NCBI GenBank assembly: GCA_023362775.1
Contig: JALMGJ010000005.1
Coordinates: 81,931,921-81,995,920, forward strand
Direction: 5' to 3'
From: Charina bottae
Lineage: Eukaryota; Chordata; Lepidosauria; Squamata; Charinaidae
DNA: 64,000 nucleotides
Numbering within the stretch: the stretch's first letter is position 1; each line of letters begins with the position of its first letter. The notes below the pieces were generated by a model that ran no database searches, was not told where the DNA came from, and was given only the letters and a program-made list of their open reading frames with translations. Of this stretch, positions 20,900-32,590 are shown piece by piece. A program made the translations under genes and the position numbers.

Positions 20900-20961
20900 T
20901 TCCTTCCTTCCTTCCTTCCTTCCTTCCTTCCTTCCTTCCTTCCTTCCTTCCTTCCTTCCTT
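20900..20961. repeat. (CCTT)n microsatellite
   Basis: About fifteen tandem ttcc units. On the reverse strand this reads as a repetitive Glu-Gly-Arg-Lys frame, which is not a real protein. Confidence 0.97.
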
Positions 20962-20964
20962 ATT

Positions 20965-22810
20965 TCCTTTTCCCTCTATCTCAGCGTGACAGCACTGTAC
21001 AGAGTTCCTGGAGGTAAAAATCAGTGAACCTAAATAGATCGGTGATAATGTTATAGTATTACCGAACTGGTCATCCCCTCCTCCTTTCATTGCCTGACCC
21101 CTCTCTTGCATGGTTCAAGGAATTGGCAAAACTCCTTGACACAGAAATTGGAAGACACTTTATCTGTCTGTGGTAATTTTCACTGGCTTTGATGGAAGAA
21201 CAGATACATGCATGCTTTGCAAGTGCTCTTTTTTCTGGCCATCTCCCATTGTTCGAACTTTTTTTGTGTGCCATCAGGAATTTCTCTCTTTTTAAATTCA
21301 TAATGTAAGTGAAAATACTGCAAGACAGGGAAACTGGCCAATAAAGAACACTGGTAGTTTTATTTTGATAGATTCAGAGTGCTTCTAAATTAGCAACTTT
21401 ATCACATTGATATATGCTTCATATGCCTAATAGCCATCAGATCTGTAGATTATTTTAGAGAGATACAATCCTCAGCTTCTAAGTTTAGAGGCAGGGTTTT
21501 TCTTCCCTGCCCACCTCCCATGCGTATGGCAAAAGAAGCTGCTTCAAGCTGCACTGTGGGAGATAGGAGGGGAGGTAGGAGCTGGTTCCAAGTGGGACAG
21601 TGAGGCGTGTCCAGGGAAAGAGGAGGAAACAGCTTTGGGCCAGTGGTGCACAGAGAACATGTGATTTAAATCTATTTAGAAACAGTATCATTTTACCTAG
21701 AAGACCATTGAGATTGGTATCTGTGATTTAGTAGGAAAGGGTATGAAACCTCTCCATTGTCAGGTATGTCTCTCTCCCGTGTAATCTTCTCACTTTGCCC
21801 AAAACAGAGATTGCAAGTCCAAAACTAAGTCTGAGATTTTCAGGGATATTTCATAACACATAGGAGATTCCAACCACCTGTACACATTGTGAAAAAGATC
21901 AGCACTCTGTTTTTTAACATGATATCCATAGAAAGCTCACTAACAGAGATTGCTAGTCCAACACTTGGCTACTAAAACTCTCAGATTTAATACTACAAAA
22001 CATCCAAGAGAGCATTGCTCTCTCTATTTCCCGGTTTACAACAGGTACCACGGTCAAAAGGGAAATGATATGATTTCTTTGGTCTTGATGTAATATAATC
22101 AGGTATACTTAAAAGGTAGAATTTACAAAACCATTCCCATCACAGCTATGGGCATTGTTCATTAGAAAATGTTCCAGTGGAAAGGTCCATTTTGCAGCCA
22201 CAGTGGAAAGTGTTTTGAGTACTAGTCATAATATTCCAATAGTTGTCACTGTAGTAGTTATTTGGGGAAATCAGTTTTTGATACTAGTAATTATGAAAAT
22301 TTCTTCCTTGCAGATTAAAATCTTCTGAGGTAACCTGCCCTTCTCAGATGTTTAATCTTATATGTAACATTTTAAAGAAATTGGTAATTGCACAATATGT
22401 TTATTTTAATTACATTAGGAGAAAGGTTTCAGTACTGAGGCTTGACCTTGGCCCCATATAGATCCTCTTTTCTCCAACCCCTTCGCCACCTCACCCCTTG
22501 AATTCGCATCAGGAAGAAACCTCCCACTGGCCACACATGGAGCATCTCTTCTGAACCAATCAATAGTGGTTGCATGATGGTAAATATGTAAGCACCCCTT
22601 AATTCTGTGCAGCACTTCTGGAAGACTTCCCGCCTCTTCTTGCCTTCAGAAGGGAAAGGAAAGCATAACACAAAGTATAAAAACTAAAATAAAACACAAG
22701 AAAAATTCAACATGTATTGAGTGTTGATCTTTAAAAATTGTAAGACCAGCACAAAACACAGTACCGAACATATCATCACATAAGCTAAAACAACCATTAA
22801 AATAACAAAA
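20965..22810. other. unassigned DNA
   Basis: About 1.8 kb without a recognised gene, RNA or repeat family. No long ORF with family resemblance. Confidence 0.4.
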
Positions 22811-22816
22811 GAAAAA

Positions 22817-22985
22817 CGGGCGCAGTAGCTCAGTGGGTTAAACCACGTGGCGAGGTGAGCTCTCGTCACTAGCCCCAGTTTCTGCCAACCCAGCAATTCG
22901 AAAGCTAAGGCAAGTAGATAAATGGGGACCACTTACGTGGGACAATATGCTGGCGTTCCTTTCGGGGGTCACCCTCGGACCAAGG
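22817..22985 (+). repeat. tRNA-derived SINE, divergent copy
   Basis: The head 'gggcgcagtagctcagtgggttaaacc' is followed by 'cactagccccagtttctgccaacccagcaattcgaaagc' and 'agtagataaatggggaccactt'. This is the middle of the SINE family at 1367, with a different head. The 3' half is missing. Confidence 0.75.
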
Positions 22986-23159
22986 AGGAAGATCTGGAGA
23001 ATCCCGCGGATGGCGGCTGAGGACGGCGGCAGAGGACGGCGGATCCTGATTAACAACTTCCAGGATGTCAGCAGCCGGCTCAGAAGCGAGGCATCCTGGG
23101 GCATGTAGTTCCAATGCCTGCGGAAGAAGAGCCGGTTCCCTCACCTCCTCCCTAATTGC

Positions 23160-23280
23160 GCGGTTGTAACATTGTTAAAAAAATAAATATATGAATTGTT
23201 AGTAATTGGATGTGTGATATTGTAAGCCGCCTAGAGTCCTCCGATAGGGAGGGGATAGGCGGGGTATAAATATGAATAAT
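23160..23280 (+). repeat. L2-like LINE 3' end
   Basis: 'tattgtaagccgcctagagtcc', then 'ggggataggcggggtataaatatgaat' is the conserved 3' block of the squamate L2-like LINEs (compare 52018-52060 and 33320-33380). It runs directly into the pentanucleotide array. Confidence 0.65.
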
Positions 23281-23604
23281 AAATAAAATAAAATAAAATA
23301 AAATAAAATAAAATAAAATAAAATAAAATAAAATAAAATAAAATAAAATAAAATAAAAAATAAAATAAAATAAAATAAAATAATAAAATAAAATAAAATA
23401 AAATAAAATAAAATAAAAAATAAAATAAAATAAAATAAAATAAAATAAAATAATAAAATAAAATAAAATAAAATAAAATAAAATAAAATAAAATAAAATA
23501 AAATAAAATAAAATAATAAAATAAAATAAAATAAAATAAAATAAAATAAAATAATAAAATAAAATAAAATAAAATAAAATAAAATAAAATAAAATAAAAT
23601 AAAA
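23281..23604. repeat. (AAAAT)n pentanucleotide array with slips
   Basis: About 320 bp of ataaa units. The register is broken several times by a shorter unit (aataataaa) or one extra A. It appears to have grown from the LINE 3' tail before it. The long Phe/Ile/Leu/Tyr reading frame on the minus strand is an artefact of the repeat. Confidence 0.97.
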
Positions 23605-23735
23605 CCTGTTGGCAGACTAAGAAAATCATGCAGATCCATATACTGGTTTCTCATTTGGAAAGATTGTTCCTAAGTTTGCAGTATTCTACTTTTTTACTTT
23701 TTACTTTCAGTTTCACATAAAGCCTTTTCATAATA

Positions 23736-24096
23736 TAAGGAAAGACTAAAAAGGAAAAGGTTCCCCCTGCACATTTTGTGCAGTCGTGTCCGACTCTAGG
23801 GGCCGGTGCTCATCTCTGTTTGATAGCCGAAGAGCCAGCGTTGTCCGAAGACACTTCTGTGGTCATGTGGCCGGCATGACGCGCACAGATCGCTGTTACC
23901 TACCCACCAAAGTGGTACCTATTAATCTACTTGCATTTGCATGCTTTCGAGTTGCTAAGTTGGCAAGAGCTGGAGCTAGTGCGGGAGCTCATTCCATCAC
24001 GTGGGGCTAGGGATTCAAACCACCGAATTTGCGACCTTCCGATCGACAAGCCTGGCATCTTACCCGCTGAGCCACCACATCCCATTTAAGGAAAGA
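23736..24096 (-). repeat. tRNA-derived SINE, full length, with TSD
   Basis: Reverse-strand copy: the tail 'ttccccctgcaca', 'gtccgactctagg' comes first and the head 'cgctgagccaccacat' last. The 10-bp TSD taaggaaaga is at 23736-23745 and 24087-24096. Confidence 0.9.
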
Positions 24097-24764
24097 GTAG
24101 CCTTAGTCATACCTGGCACTTCCTGCTAACTCCAAGAGTACAGTGCCAGTCACTTTTTCCGCCTATTTTGCCCAGTCTTGCAAGCGCAATCAAAGCCTAG
24201 TTTCATCCCCCGCACAGTCATGCGATTCTCAGCAAGCTGGCACTTCTAAGCTAGAGCCTGCCTTGCAAACCGGCAAATCGTGGCTCGCCTCTTACCAGCT
24301 CTGTGGTGCCTGCCCCGCTCCTCACTTTTATCTCCTGCCTTTCATTTCTTTGCTCACTGCTCAATCTTTTTCCATGCGTTGTGTAACACTGCTTCTCCCA
24401 GAAGGGAATAGTCTGATGGATGTGCATTTTATTACTTCATGGAAGCAAATGAAGATTGGAAAATTGGTTGATTCCTTTACTTGCATATTTATTATATGGT
24501 AGGAAGTTGTATATATTGTGACAGATTTTAATTTAAGGAATAGGCTTCTTCTGTTGTGTTGAGGAATAATCTGATTGTAGATGCATTGTATTTTAATTTA
24601 CAGATAATATAGTGTGGTTTGTATTGTGTATTGTGTATTTAATTACTGTATAGGATCAGAATAAAAGAGGTTCTTACTACTATGACTATTACTATAGTAG
24701 AGTACAAAGAGTAAAAATCATTATCAATAGCCAAGAACTAAAATGTAGGAAAATTCTTACAAAA
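24097..24764. other. unassigned DNA
   Basis: No family recognised. The first half is GC-moderate, the second AT-rich. Confidence 0.4.
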
Positions 24765-25005
24765 TTGATGCTCCAAGAACATTTGTAGAGGCGTTTGTAG
24801 AGGGTCCATGTTTCACAGGCATACAAAAGGGTTGGTAGTACAATGGCTTTGTAAGCAAGCATTTTGGTCTCCCTGCGAATGTCCCGATACTCAAACACTC
24901 TACGCTTCATTCGGGAGAAAGCTACACTCGCAAAGCTCAGACGATGCTGAATTTCAGCGTCGATGTTGGCTTTTGTAGATAGATGGCTGCCGAGATAAAA
25001 AAAAG
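24765..25005 (-). mobile_element. RTE-like LINE fragment
   Basis: The minus-strand translation includes 'YLGSHLSTKANIDAEIQHRL', 'RVFEYRDIRRETKMLAYKA' and 'LPTLLYACETWTLYKR', almost the same as residues in the element at 18919-19692. It is truncated at both ends and abuts an L2 fragment. Confidence 0.8.
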
Positions 25006-25014
25006 TGGTAAAAA

Positions 25015-25245
25015 AAAACAGAGATGTACAGCAGGGTATCATCAGCATCCTGAGGATACCTGACCTTGAACTGGTAAATGTCTCTCCCACTGGCCTTGTG
25101 CAAATGTTAAACAGGAGGGGTAAAGCATGGAGCCATGTCAGGGACTTCAGGCTCAATCTCTCATCCCCTGGCAACACTGACTGGAACCCACAACCTCCAA
25201 ACTGTTCATGAATCCTGCTAGATCCAAACTGGGCAGCTGATGACG
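25015..25245 (-). mobile_element. L2-clade LINE fragment (RT region)
   Basis: 'gagatgtacagcagggtatcatcagcatcctgaggatacc' is the antisense of the YADD region, and 'gcaaatgttaaacaggaggggtaaagca' the region just before it. Degraded. Confidence 0.7.
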
Positions 25246-25903
25246 CTATCCTACATCCCAGCCCTACTGGGCGACAAATCTCACTGCATCATCCTCTGTG
25301 TCAGTTCCTCTGTTACTGAGTGTCTCCCGCCACCACTCACTCAGACCAGAGCACACTCACACCCAGCCAAGATAGTAGCCAGATCTTCCCCTAGCTCTTC
25401 TGAAAATCTTCCTGCCATACTTCTCATTCTTCCATCCTCCAAACAAATCAACACCCCCAAAAAGATCCCAGCTCCAACCGTCCCAAAAATACTCTTTCTG
25501 GCACCAACTTGTGTGCTCTGTGCAACAAGCTCTAATAAGAAGATGAGCTGCTATACTGAGTAAATTAAAGTTTCCAAGAATCTTTCAAAGGCATTTTCAT
25601 ACCCAGTGTGGTATAATAGTGCTAAATCAAACCATAAACCAAATGATAGATCATTATACCCTTTCTTCAAGAACAAGTAAAGCAGATGTACCAGCTTCCT
25701 CTCATGAAATATGTTTCTAGCTTCTGCCATCACCTGGACAATCAGGAGCAATGTCAAACAGGAGCACATTCCCTGTTGGCCTGATGTTTAAGCAAATCTG
25801 CAACCCCATCTAGACCAATTATATGTCAACTATGTCAACCTTCCCAGGCAGACCAGACAGGAAACATGACCAGACAAGCTAATACTACTTTATTGTAAGG
25901 CTT
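25246..25903. other. unassigned DNA
   Basis: No recognised gene or repeat. Confidence 0.4.
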
Positions 25904-25904
25904 T

Positions 25905-26180
25905 GTTGTTGTTTATTCGTTCAGTTGCTTCCGACTCTTCGTGACTTCATGGACCAGCCCACGCCACAGCTTCCTGTCAGCCGTCGCCATCCCCAGCTCC
26001 CCCACGGTCGAGTCCATCACCTCCAGAATATCATCCATCCATCTTGCCCTTGGTCGGCCCCTCTTCCTTTTGCCTTCCACTTTCCCTAGCATCAGCTTCT
26101 TCTCCTGGGTATCCTGTCTTCTCATTACGTGGCCAAAGTACTTCAGTTTTGCCTTTAATATCATTCCCTCAAGTAAATCT
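25905..26180 (-). mobile_element. BovB (RTE) LINE, 3' end
   Basis: The minus-strand frame ends ORF2: 'LKYFGHVMRRQDTQEKKLML', 'GRPRARWMDDILEVMDSTV', 'WRGLVHEVTKSRKQLNE'. It then runs into 'gaataaacaacaac', the family 3' terminus. It is cut at the 5' side near 'gaatgatattaaagg'. Confidence 0.88.
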
Positions 26181-26646
26181 TGCAAGTCTGAAAGTACAAA
26201 TCTCCCACTGTCTCTTTTACAATCAGTTAGGGAGGGTCCCTTCTGAGTCTCTTTCTCTTCCCATTACGCAGCTGTAGCCTATGGCCTCTCTTATCTGATC
26301 ATTCCCTAGGCAGCATCTCTTCCCCCTCCCCCCATCTCCCAAAGTCTTTCCCACATATCTTTACATCTTACACATCAATTTATCCCACATTTATTTCTAT
26401 CTTCTTTATGCAAAGTGCTGTCCCATTCTTTATTGCACCCAAACAAGCTTTCATTTTACTATGTTCATTTATAGCGGCACGTTATCGATTTCATATTTGG
26501 CCTCTGCTAGGAATCTTTTGAAATTAAACAGTTATGGGCAGGTACAGTTTGACCAAATAAAGGCCAAAAATATATGCAAAAGATATCAGAGTATTCCAAT
26601 TAAAACAAATCTTCCCAGAACTATTAGAAGACCATATAGGTTTATC
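26181..26646. other. unassigned DNA
   Basis: No recognised gene or repeat. Confidence 0.4.
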
Positions 26647-27000
26647 TGCTAGATTTGTAGGGGGCGTGATGGCTCAGTGGTTAAGACGCCAGGCTTGTCG
26701 ATCAGAAGGTCGCAAGTTTGGAGGTTCGAAACCCTAGTCCCACGTGACGGAGTGAGCTCCCGCACTCACCCCAGCTCTTGCCAACCTAGCAATTCAAAAG
26801 CATGCAAATTCAAGTAGATTAATAGGTACCATTTCGGTGGGATGGTAACAGCATTCTGCATGTGTCATGCCGGCCACATGACCGCGGAAGCGTCTTCAGA
26901 CAACGCTGGCTCTTCGGCTAACAAACAGAGATGAGCACCGGCCCCTAGAGTTGGAAATGACTGTGTGGGGGAACCTTTACCTTTACTTTGCTAGATTTGT
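26647..27000 (+). repeat. tRNA-derived SINE, full length, with TSD
   Basis: A complete copy at 26659-26988 with head, middle and ccttta tail. The perfect 12-bp TSD tgctagatttgt lies at 26647-26658 and 26989-27000. 'gacacgactgcacaaatg' is shortened in this copy to 'gaaatgactgtg'. Confidence 0.93.
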
Positions 27001-27139
27001 TGTGTGCTTCTAAAACTGAACTTCACAGCACTTCTCTGCTATATGTTAAATTAGTTTTTTTTTCTGGTTTCCACATGAAAAAAAGTTGTGTCTGCTTTAA
27101 GAGTGGCATTAATTTTAAGAGTCAATTCTTTAAAACAGT

Positions 27140-27235
27140 GGCTTTACCAGTAGGCTTCCATGTCCAATTTAAGGTGCTGACTACCACCATTTATAGCTTG
27201 GGTCCATGTTACCTTCAGGACTACCTGAACTAAGA
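27140..27235 (+). mobile_element. L2-clade LINE fragment
   Basis: The plus-strand frame reads 'VGFHVQFKVLTTTIYSLGPC' then 'YLQDYLN', matching the L2 'WLPVxFRVQFKVL...GPGYLRDRL' block. Confidence 0.6.
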
Positions 27236-27239
27236 AGAG

Positions 27240-29924
27240 TTTGCACCCCTACTCCAGACAAGTTGTGAAAGCAGACTGAGAAGGGAAACAGATTCTCTTG
27301 GGGCAGTCTCCTCATCCAAAGTGAAGATGGCCCCTTAGTGTCATTTTGGAAAGTACAGCAGTCAAAACTGTGCTTTTTCAATGGGCCTTCAGAAGACAGC
27401 ATGCAACTTAACTAGAAGCAATCAATCCACGGAAAGACGATCTTGTAGCTTACTGGCCACATGTTGGGTTTGATTTTATTATTTTTAATTTCTACAGTTT
27501 TATGATTGCTTGTGGCTTTTATTTTATAAACACAATAATATGAGGAGGCACATAAATTTAAATACATACATATGTACATGCACACCTGGCATCTTTTTTT
27601 CAGGCTCACAACAAAGCCCATTTAAATGAATAGCGAGAAGTGCTGTGCTTGCATCATGTAAGGTCCAGCAAATTCCTCTGAACAATTTCCTAATCCTGCA
27701 CTGTCCTGCTGTCTCAAGTGTTTTCACATAGCTATAAATTTCTGGGCCATGTCAGAGAAAGGTTTGGATGTAAATGTCTCCAAATTGATAATGAACTAGG
27801 AGTCTCCTTTGTAATAATTCCTACCACTTGAGACACAAAAACCACAAATCGGCAAGGTGTCCTCTCTCAAGAGCCCAACACCAGGTATATACCCAACACG
27901 GAAAGTAAAATTCAGCAAAAGGAAATGGACTCATGACAGAATGCAACAGTTGTTCTCTACCCATCAAGTCTAGACAGCTTTTGCACTAAAAAAGTTGGCA
28001 AACCCAAATGAGAACCTGTTTGCTCTCTCCTGCCCAGCTCTCAGGGATGCATGCCAGATCATCACATTTATGAGGTCAGAATGTTTATGTGATGTGGTTT
28101 ACCACATGGAGCTTCACACATCTGTCAATTATGGCCAAATTGCTCTTTGATACATATGAAAGCAGTTCTTAACCATGTGAAACAATGGATAAGAGTGCCA
28201 CCATCCCTTTTAGTGTGAACAGATTGGTTACCCTATTTTCCTAGCAAACTACTTCTTCAGTCACTCACTCCCAAAGCCATAAGGTTATGAATAAGGGATA
28301 GGAGTGAAAGACAAAGGGAAATTGTCTGACCTAGCCTCTCATTCTTTAAGCAGACCTCACTTCTTGGCAGGCTAGACAGCTCCACTTCAGACTAAATTGA
28401 AAAAAATCAGCTTTGGGATTTTTGTTTATTTCTGAAACTGGGTTTTTTTTTCTTTTTTCCTCTGCAAATTCCTAAGTAAAATATATCACATGTTTCATTC
28501 TCCATAAAAATTGGACTATTTTTATTTTAATTTTGAAAACAATTTCGGTGTCTCTGATGACGATCCAAGTAGGAGGTGCAGCTAGGTCATCCATCCTGGA
28601 TGGCAGACAGAATTCCATCTGCCAAGATCTGAAATGAGAAAGTAAATGTTGATGAAGTCAGAAGAGGAAGAGTTCTTCACTAAGCCTCCACTGCCATGCC
28701 CTCAGTGGTTCTCTAGAGGAAAACGGCAAAGGAGCTAGGTTGGCACCTCTAGGGAATGCACCCCTCCCTCACTCCATATTCAGAACACTGAATATGAAAT
28801 GCCAGAGGAGCGATCAATCTTACTTTGACGGCACAGGAGCTTCATTTGTTAGGGCAGAATGGGAAGGGGGCTGTTCTGATGCATTCACTGATTCTTCAAA
28901 ACACATTTCAATGCACTGGCTCTGCCACTGCTCATTTCGTTGCAATATGCACTTGGTACACAGAATGAGAGAAGCATATCCACAATGATCTTTTCTGTAG
29001 GTGGAATGGAGAGGGCAGTCACGTTTCCACCGCTGTAGTCACCCTTGTGCACAGACATGCAAACAGATCAGTATTAGCAGTTGGGGGTTACTTTGCCAAC
29101 TAGGAAATAGCATCATTTCTATTCTACCAGCAGGCCCAACGAGAGGCTGCTTGAAGTAGCAGATTCTGGATGTCATGAATGGGTTGCAAATTGTAGCTGA
29201 GTTTATACATGACCACGTCCTTTATTTTTGCTTGCAGAATTACAATGCAACTTCAGTGCAATTTGTTTCTATAGATGGTTTTATTGCAAAGAAACCCATC
29301 ATATCCCATCCCCACTGGTGGTGGACAGATTATGATGAAGTGAACTCATATTCATCCTGCCTACCTCAGCTTTCCTTCCTGCTACTTACCTCCTATTCAA
29401 TCCCTCCCCTATTCAATTTCTTTAAACACAGTAGTAATTGTGAGTGTGCACATATTTCTTTTACACACCTACATACATTCCTTTTCTTTTTTTCTTTTAC
29501 ACTGGCATTCCAGATTTGTAAAATATCATGCTGGTATTTCTGTGTTTTTGTCATTTTTGTTTTTGTAACATTAGGGTTACAATTTAAGTTAGGATTAGTG
29601 CTGGCATAGAAAAGGACTTTTTGTTTGTTGTTTGTTTGTTTCTTTTAATAAAGATGCTTCTTTGCAGATACCATTCACTCCTATAGATTGGAAAATGTCC
29701 CTCCTACTCTGAAAGCAAAAGTGAAACATGTAAGTAGAAATGAATGAATATCTAGTTTTTAAATCTTGTTTTGATATTTAAAATTTCCATTATTCTGAGT
29801 GAATTTGAGTGTCTAAAATTGGGATTCATGGGTGGGAATCTAGAGAAGCAGTAACTGGCAGTAACTGTTGACATCAAAGTCATCTTCCCATGCCCCAAAT
29901 TTCCATAATGAAGTGATTTGGAAC
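27240..29924. other. long unassigned stretch, mostly repeat-free
   Basis: About 2.7 kb without a recognised repeat family or gene. It is AT-rich at 27470-27600 and 28430-28540. Some blocks (27610-27840, 28540-28740) have the even texture of conserved noncoding DNA, but nothing in the window alone proves it. Confidence 0.3.
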
Positions 29925-30194
29925 ATCCATACTATTCACAGAAGCCAAGAATTGGAAGGGGACACCAAGTCCAGTTTCTGCCTGATATAAGACTTCAGTT
30001 TAAAGCATCCCCATTAAGTTGGGAAGGCTTACCATTTTGTTAGTAATTGGTTCCCCTTCTTATTGGCAGCAATAGATTCCTGATCTTGCCCCCTCACTGC
30101 CCCAAAAATCTGCCTTTTGGTAACTTAAACCCAGATTTGGTGTTTATACTCTGGGTCAACAGGGAATATGTCATACCGTCCTTCCATGTGATCA
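29925..30194 (-). mobile_element. CR1 LINE, 3' part (split by MITE)
   Basis: 'agaattggaaggggacaccaagtcc', 'agcatccccattaag', 'ggtaacttaaacccagatttgg' and 'ccgtccttccatgtgatcac' are CR1 antisense landmarks. The copy is cut by the hAT MITE at 30203. Confidence 0.8.
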
Positions 30195-30321
30195 CTCTTG
30201 GGCAGTGTTTCTTAACCTTGACAACTTTAAAATGTTGTAAGCCAGCATGCTGTCTGGGGAATTGTGGGAGAGGAAGTCCACACATTTTAAGTTGCCAAGG
30301 TTGAGAAACACTGCTCTTGGG
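30195..30321. mobile_element. palindromic hAT-like MITE (family C) with 8-bp TSD
   Basis: The element at 30203-30313 starts CAGTGTTTCTTAACCTTG and ends CAAGGTTGAGAAACACTG. The whole 111 bp is close to a palindrome. The perfect 8-bp TSD ctcttggg is at 30195-30202 and 30314-30321. It is inserted in CR1. Confidence 0.92.
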
Positions 30322-30960
30322 TACCAGGTGAGTGCTATCATTTCACCCTCAATTGTCTTTTCTCTGGGCTTTTCATACTCAGTTCCTTCCATTTCTCTTC
30401 ATAGGTCTTTGTTTCCTCCTCCTTGGTAACTTGATATTGTAATTATCTACAATTCAAAAATTATTTTCAGATGCATTGTGACTAAACCAGATTTTATTTT
30501 GTTTATAAACATTGAACTTTATATTGATCACCATATTGAAAAGAAATAATTTTCTTTCTAGTTTATCAAAAGTTATTTGGCATTGTATTCATATCTTCTA
30601 AGATATTCTACTCAGTTGTGTCCACCTATACATTTAATAAGTTTTCCCACCTTCTCTGAATCATTAATAAAAATGTTTGAAAAGCATTAATCTAGAAAGA
30701 AGCCTCACAACACTCCACTTGATCTCCCTTCAATTTGAAAAGAAACAATTTACAAGTACTTTGACCTCAGTTCTCCAGCCAATGATCAGTCCCTCCAGCA
30801 GTAATGCTATCCAGGTGTCTGTTAACCAGCTTCATAATCAAGGTGCCCTGGAACTCTGTCTAATGTTTCTCCACAGACTACTAAGGAAGTTCCTAAATGA
30901 AAAACTAAGCTTAGGTGGGCAGAACGTATTCTTGATAAACCAGTTCTGATCTCTGGTAAT
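30322..30960 (-). mobile_element. CR1 LINE, continuation
   Basis: 'gagtgctatcatttcaccctcaattgtcttttctctgggcttttcat', then 'ttcataggtctttg' continue the CR1 order from 30194. It becomes hard to follow after about 30450; later parts such as 'ctgaatcattaataaaaatgtttgaaaagc' still fit. Confidence 0.65.
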
Positions 30961-31344
30961 CACTGCAGAGGTTCAACATGTATCTTGAAACTTTTCCCAA
31001 GGATCTGAGTATTCAGCTGCAAGTTCCTTCAGCCTCTGAAGATGCAGTTCATTGAGACCCAGGGAGATGAGTTCTTTGAGGACATGTAGGTATTCTATGA
31101 CAATCTCGTTATGAAACTCAAGCTGCAATCCTGTGTTTTCCCATCTGCTTGGTAAGCTGCTTTCCCAATTTATAGGATTGGGTTTACTGGATTTGAAATT
31201 CTATTTTGTAGTTTGTAGTTTGATCTGGATGAAAGAATGGATGTTGCTGAGAAACAAGAGACTTTTAGAGTTAGAAGACAATGACCTGAGGTTTTGATGA
31301 CATGGATATTTATGGTATGATAAAGTTAAAGTTAATGTGAATTT
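30961..31344. other. unassigned DNA
   Basis: Nothing recognised. Confidence 0.4.
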
Positions 31345-32590
31345 TAAAAACCATTTTATTAGACATGTCATATTGAGAATATGAATAGATACAAACCCAG
31401 GCTGTGCCCGAAAACACCTCTGGGGATCTCAGCACAAAAAGCATTTTATAGAAGAGAAACAGCAGACAAAGACAAATGGTTAACGTACCAGGAATTATTG
31501 GAAAATCACCAAGGGGAATACAAAATCAAATCAAGTGAGCAATTAATGGCAGAAGGATATAGTTGTCAATGGTTTTCCCATTTACAGTTATCAGAAAGAT
31601 TAAAATGGATAAAAAGACTTATAGTATGGAGCAAAGTAAGACAGAATTTGAAGTACAATTGTGTACCGATGATGAACATGTAATTCCTAAAATGTATAAA
31701 CTTCTGTTGAAATTTGAAACAGAGGAAGAATAGGTTAAAGAATGTATGATAAAGTGGGCTAAGAATTTTGGTTAGACAGATGGATCAGTGGGAAAATATG
31801 TGGTTAAAAGAGTTGAAATTTACATTCTGTTATGATCCTAAAGAGAATTTTTATAAAATGATGTATTATTGGTACAGAGAAATTATCTAGAATGTATAAA
31901 GGCATTCCAAATGTATGTTAGAAATATGAACAACATGAAGGGACATTATATCATGCTTGGTGGACATGTAAAAAGGTTTTTAAAAATTTGGATTCAAATA
32001 CAAACATTGATGCAGAGGATTTTAAATATATATATTTAATAGTAAAATTAAATTGAAGCCAGAGCTTTTCCTTTTAGGATTGATGGATAAACAGTTAGAA
32101 AACAGCCATGGAAGATTATTTCAATATATGATTACTGCAGCAAGATTATTAAATGCACAAAGATGGAAATACTTGGCATAATAAAGGCGGGATAGAAAAC
32201 AAATAAATAAAATAAAATAAAATTACCCACCATGGAGGAATGGTTGGTGAAAATTGACAGAACTTGCTGAGATGGACAAATTGACTTCTTTGATTAGAGA
32301 AAGGTCATTATTGACATTCATCAATGACTGGAAACCTCTTATGGACTTTTTGTGTGAGAAAGAAAATGACTTCGTGATTTATGGTTTTGATGATTAGAAA
32401 GAATAGGTTATAGAAAGAAGGGAATTATGATGAAATTGGAGAGAGTGGTTTGATTAGAATTGTATATACAGTATAATTGCCCAGAGGGATATCGGAAGCC
32501 ATTTCTTTGTATACACTTCCTGGGTGGGGGGTATTTAATTTAATTTTCTTTCCTATATCTTCTTTTCTCTGTGTTTTTTTTCTTCCCTTC
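31345..32590 (+). mobile_element. L1 LINE, ORF2 C-terminal part (outer copy)
   Basis: The first frame (31381-31683) and later shifted frames match squamate L1 ORF2. Near 31560 is 'CQWFSHLQLSERLKW'; near 31960 comes the Cys/Trp region (WWTCKKVFKN...); near 32120 'QYMITAARLLNAQRWK'; and near 32340 'DWKPLMDFL'. A short LINE tail (ggcgggatagaaaac and ataaa repeats) interrupts it at about 32178-32225. The 3' UTR continues at 33588. Confidence 0.75.

Noticed and set aside
20833..21111. Minus-strand ORF with Lys-Glu-Gly-Arg repeats
   Set aside because: It is a translation of the (CCTT)n microsatellite.
23199..23654. Minus-strand ORFs of 132-151 residues rich in Phe, Ile, Leu and Tyr
   Set aside because: They are translations of the AAAAT array, not a membrane protein.
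26659..26740. tRNA-like sequence with A and B boxes
   Set aside because: It is the head of a SINE repeated across the window, with TSDs and a BovB-like tail. The head does not form a clean tRNA cloverleaf by eye.
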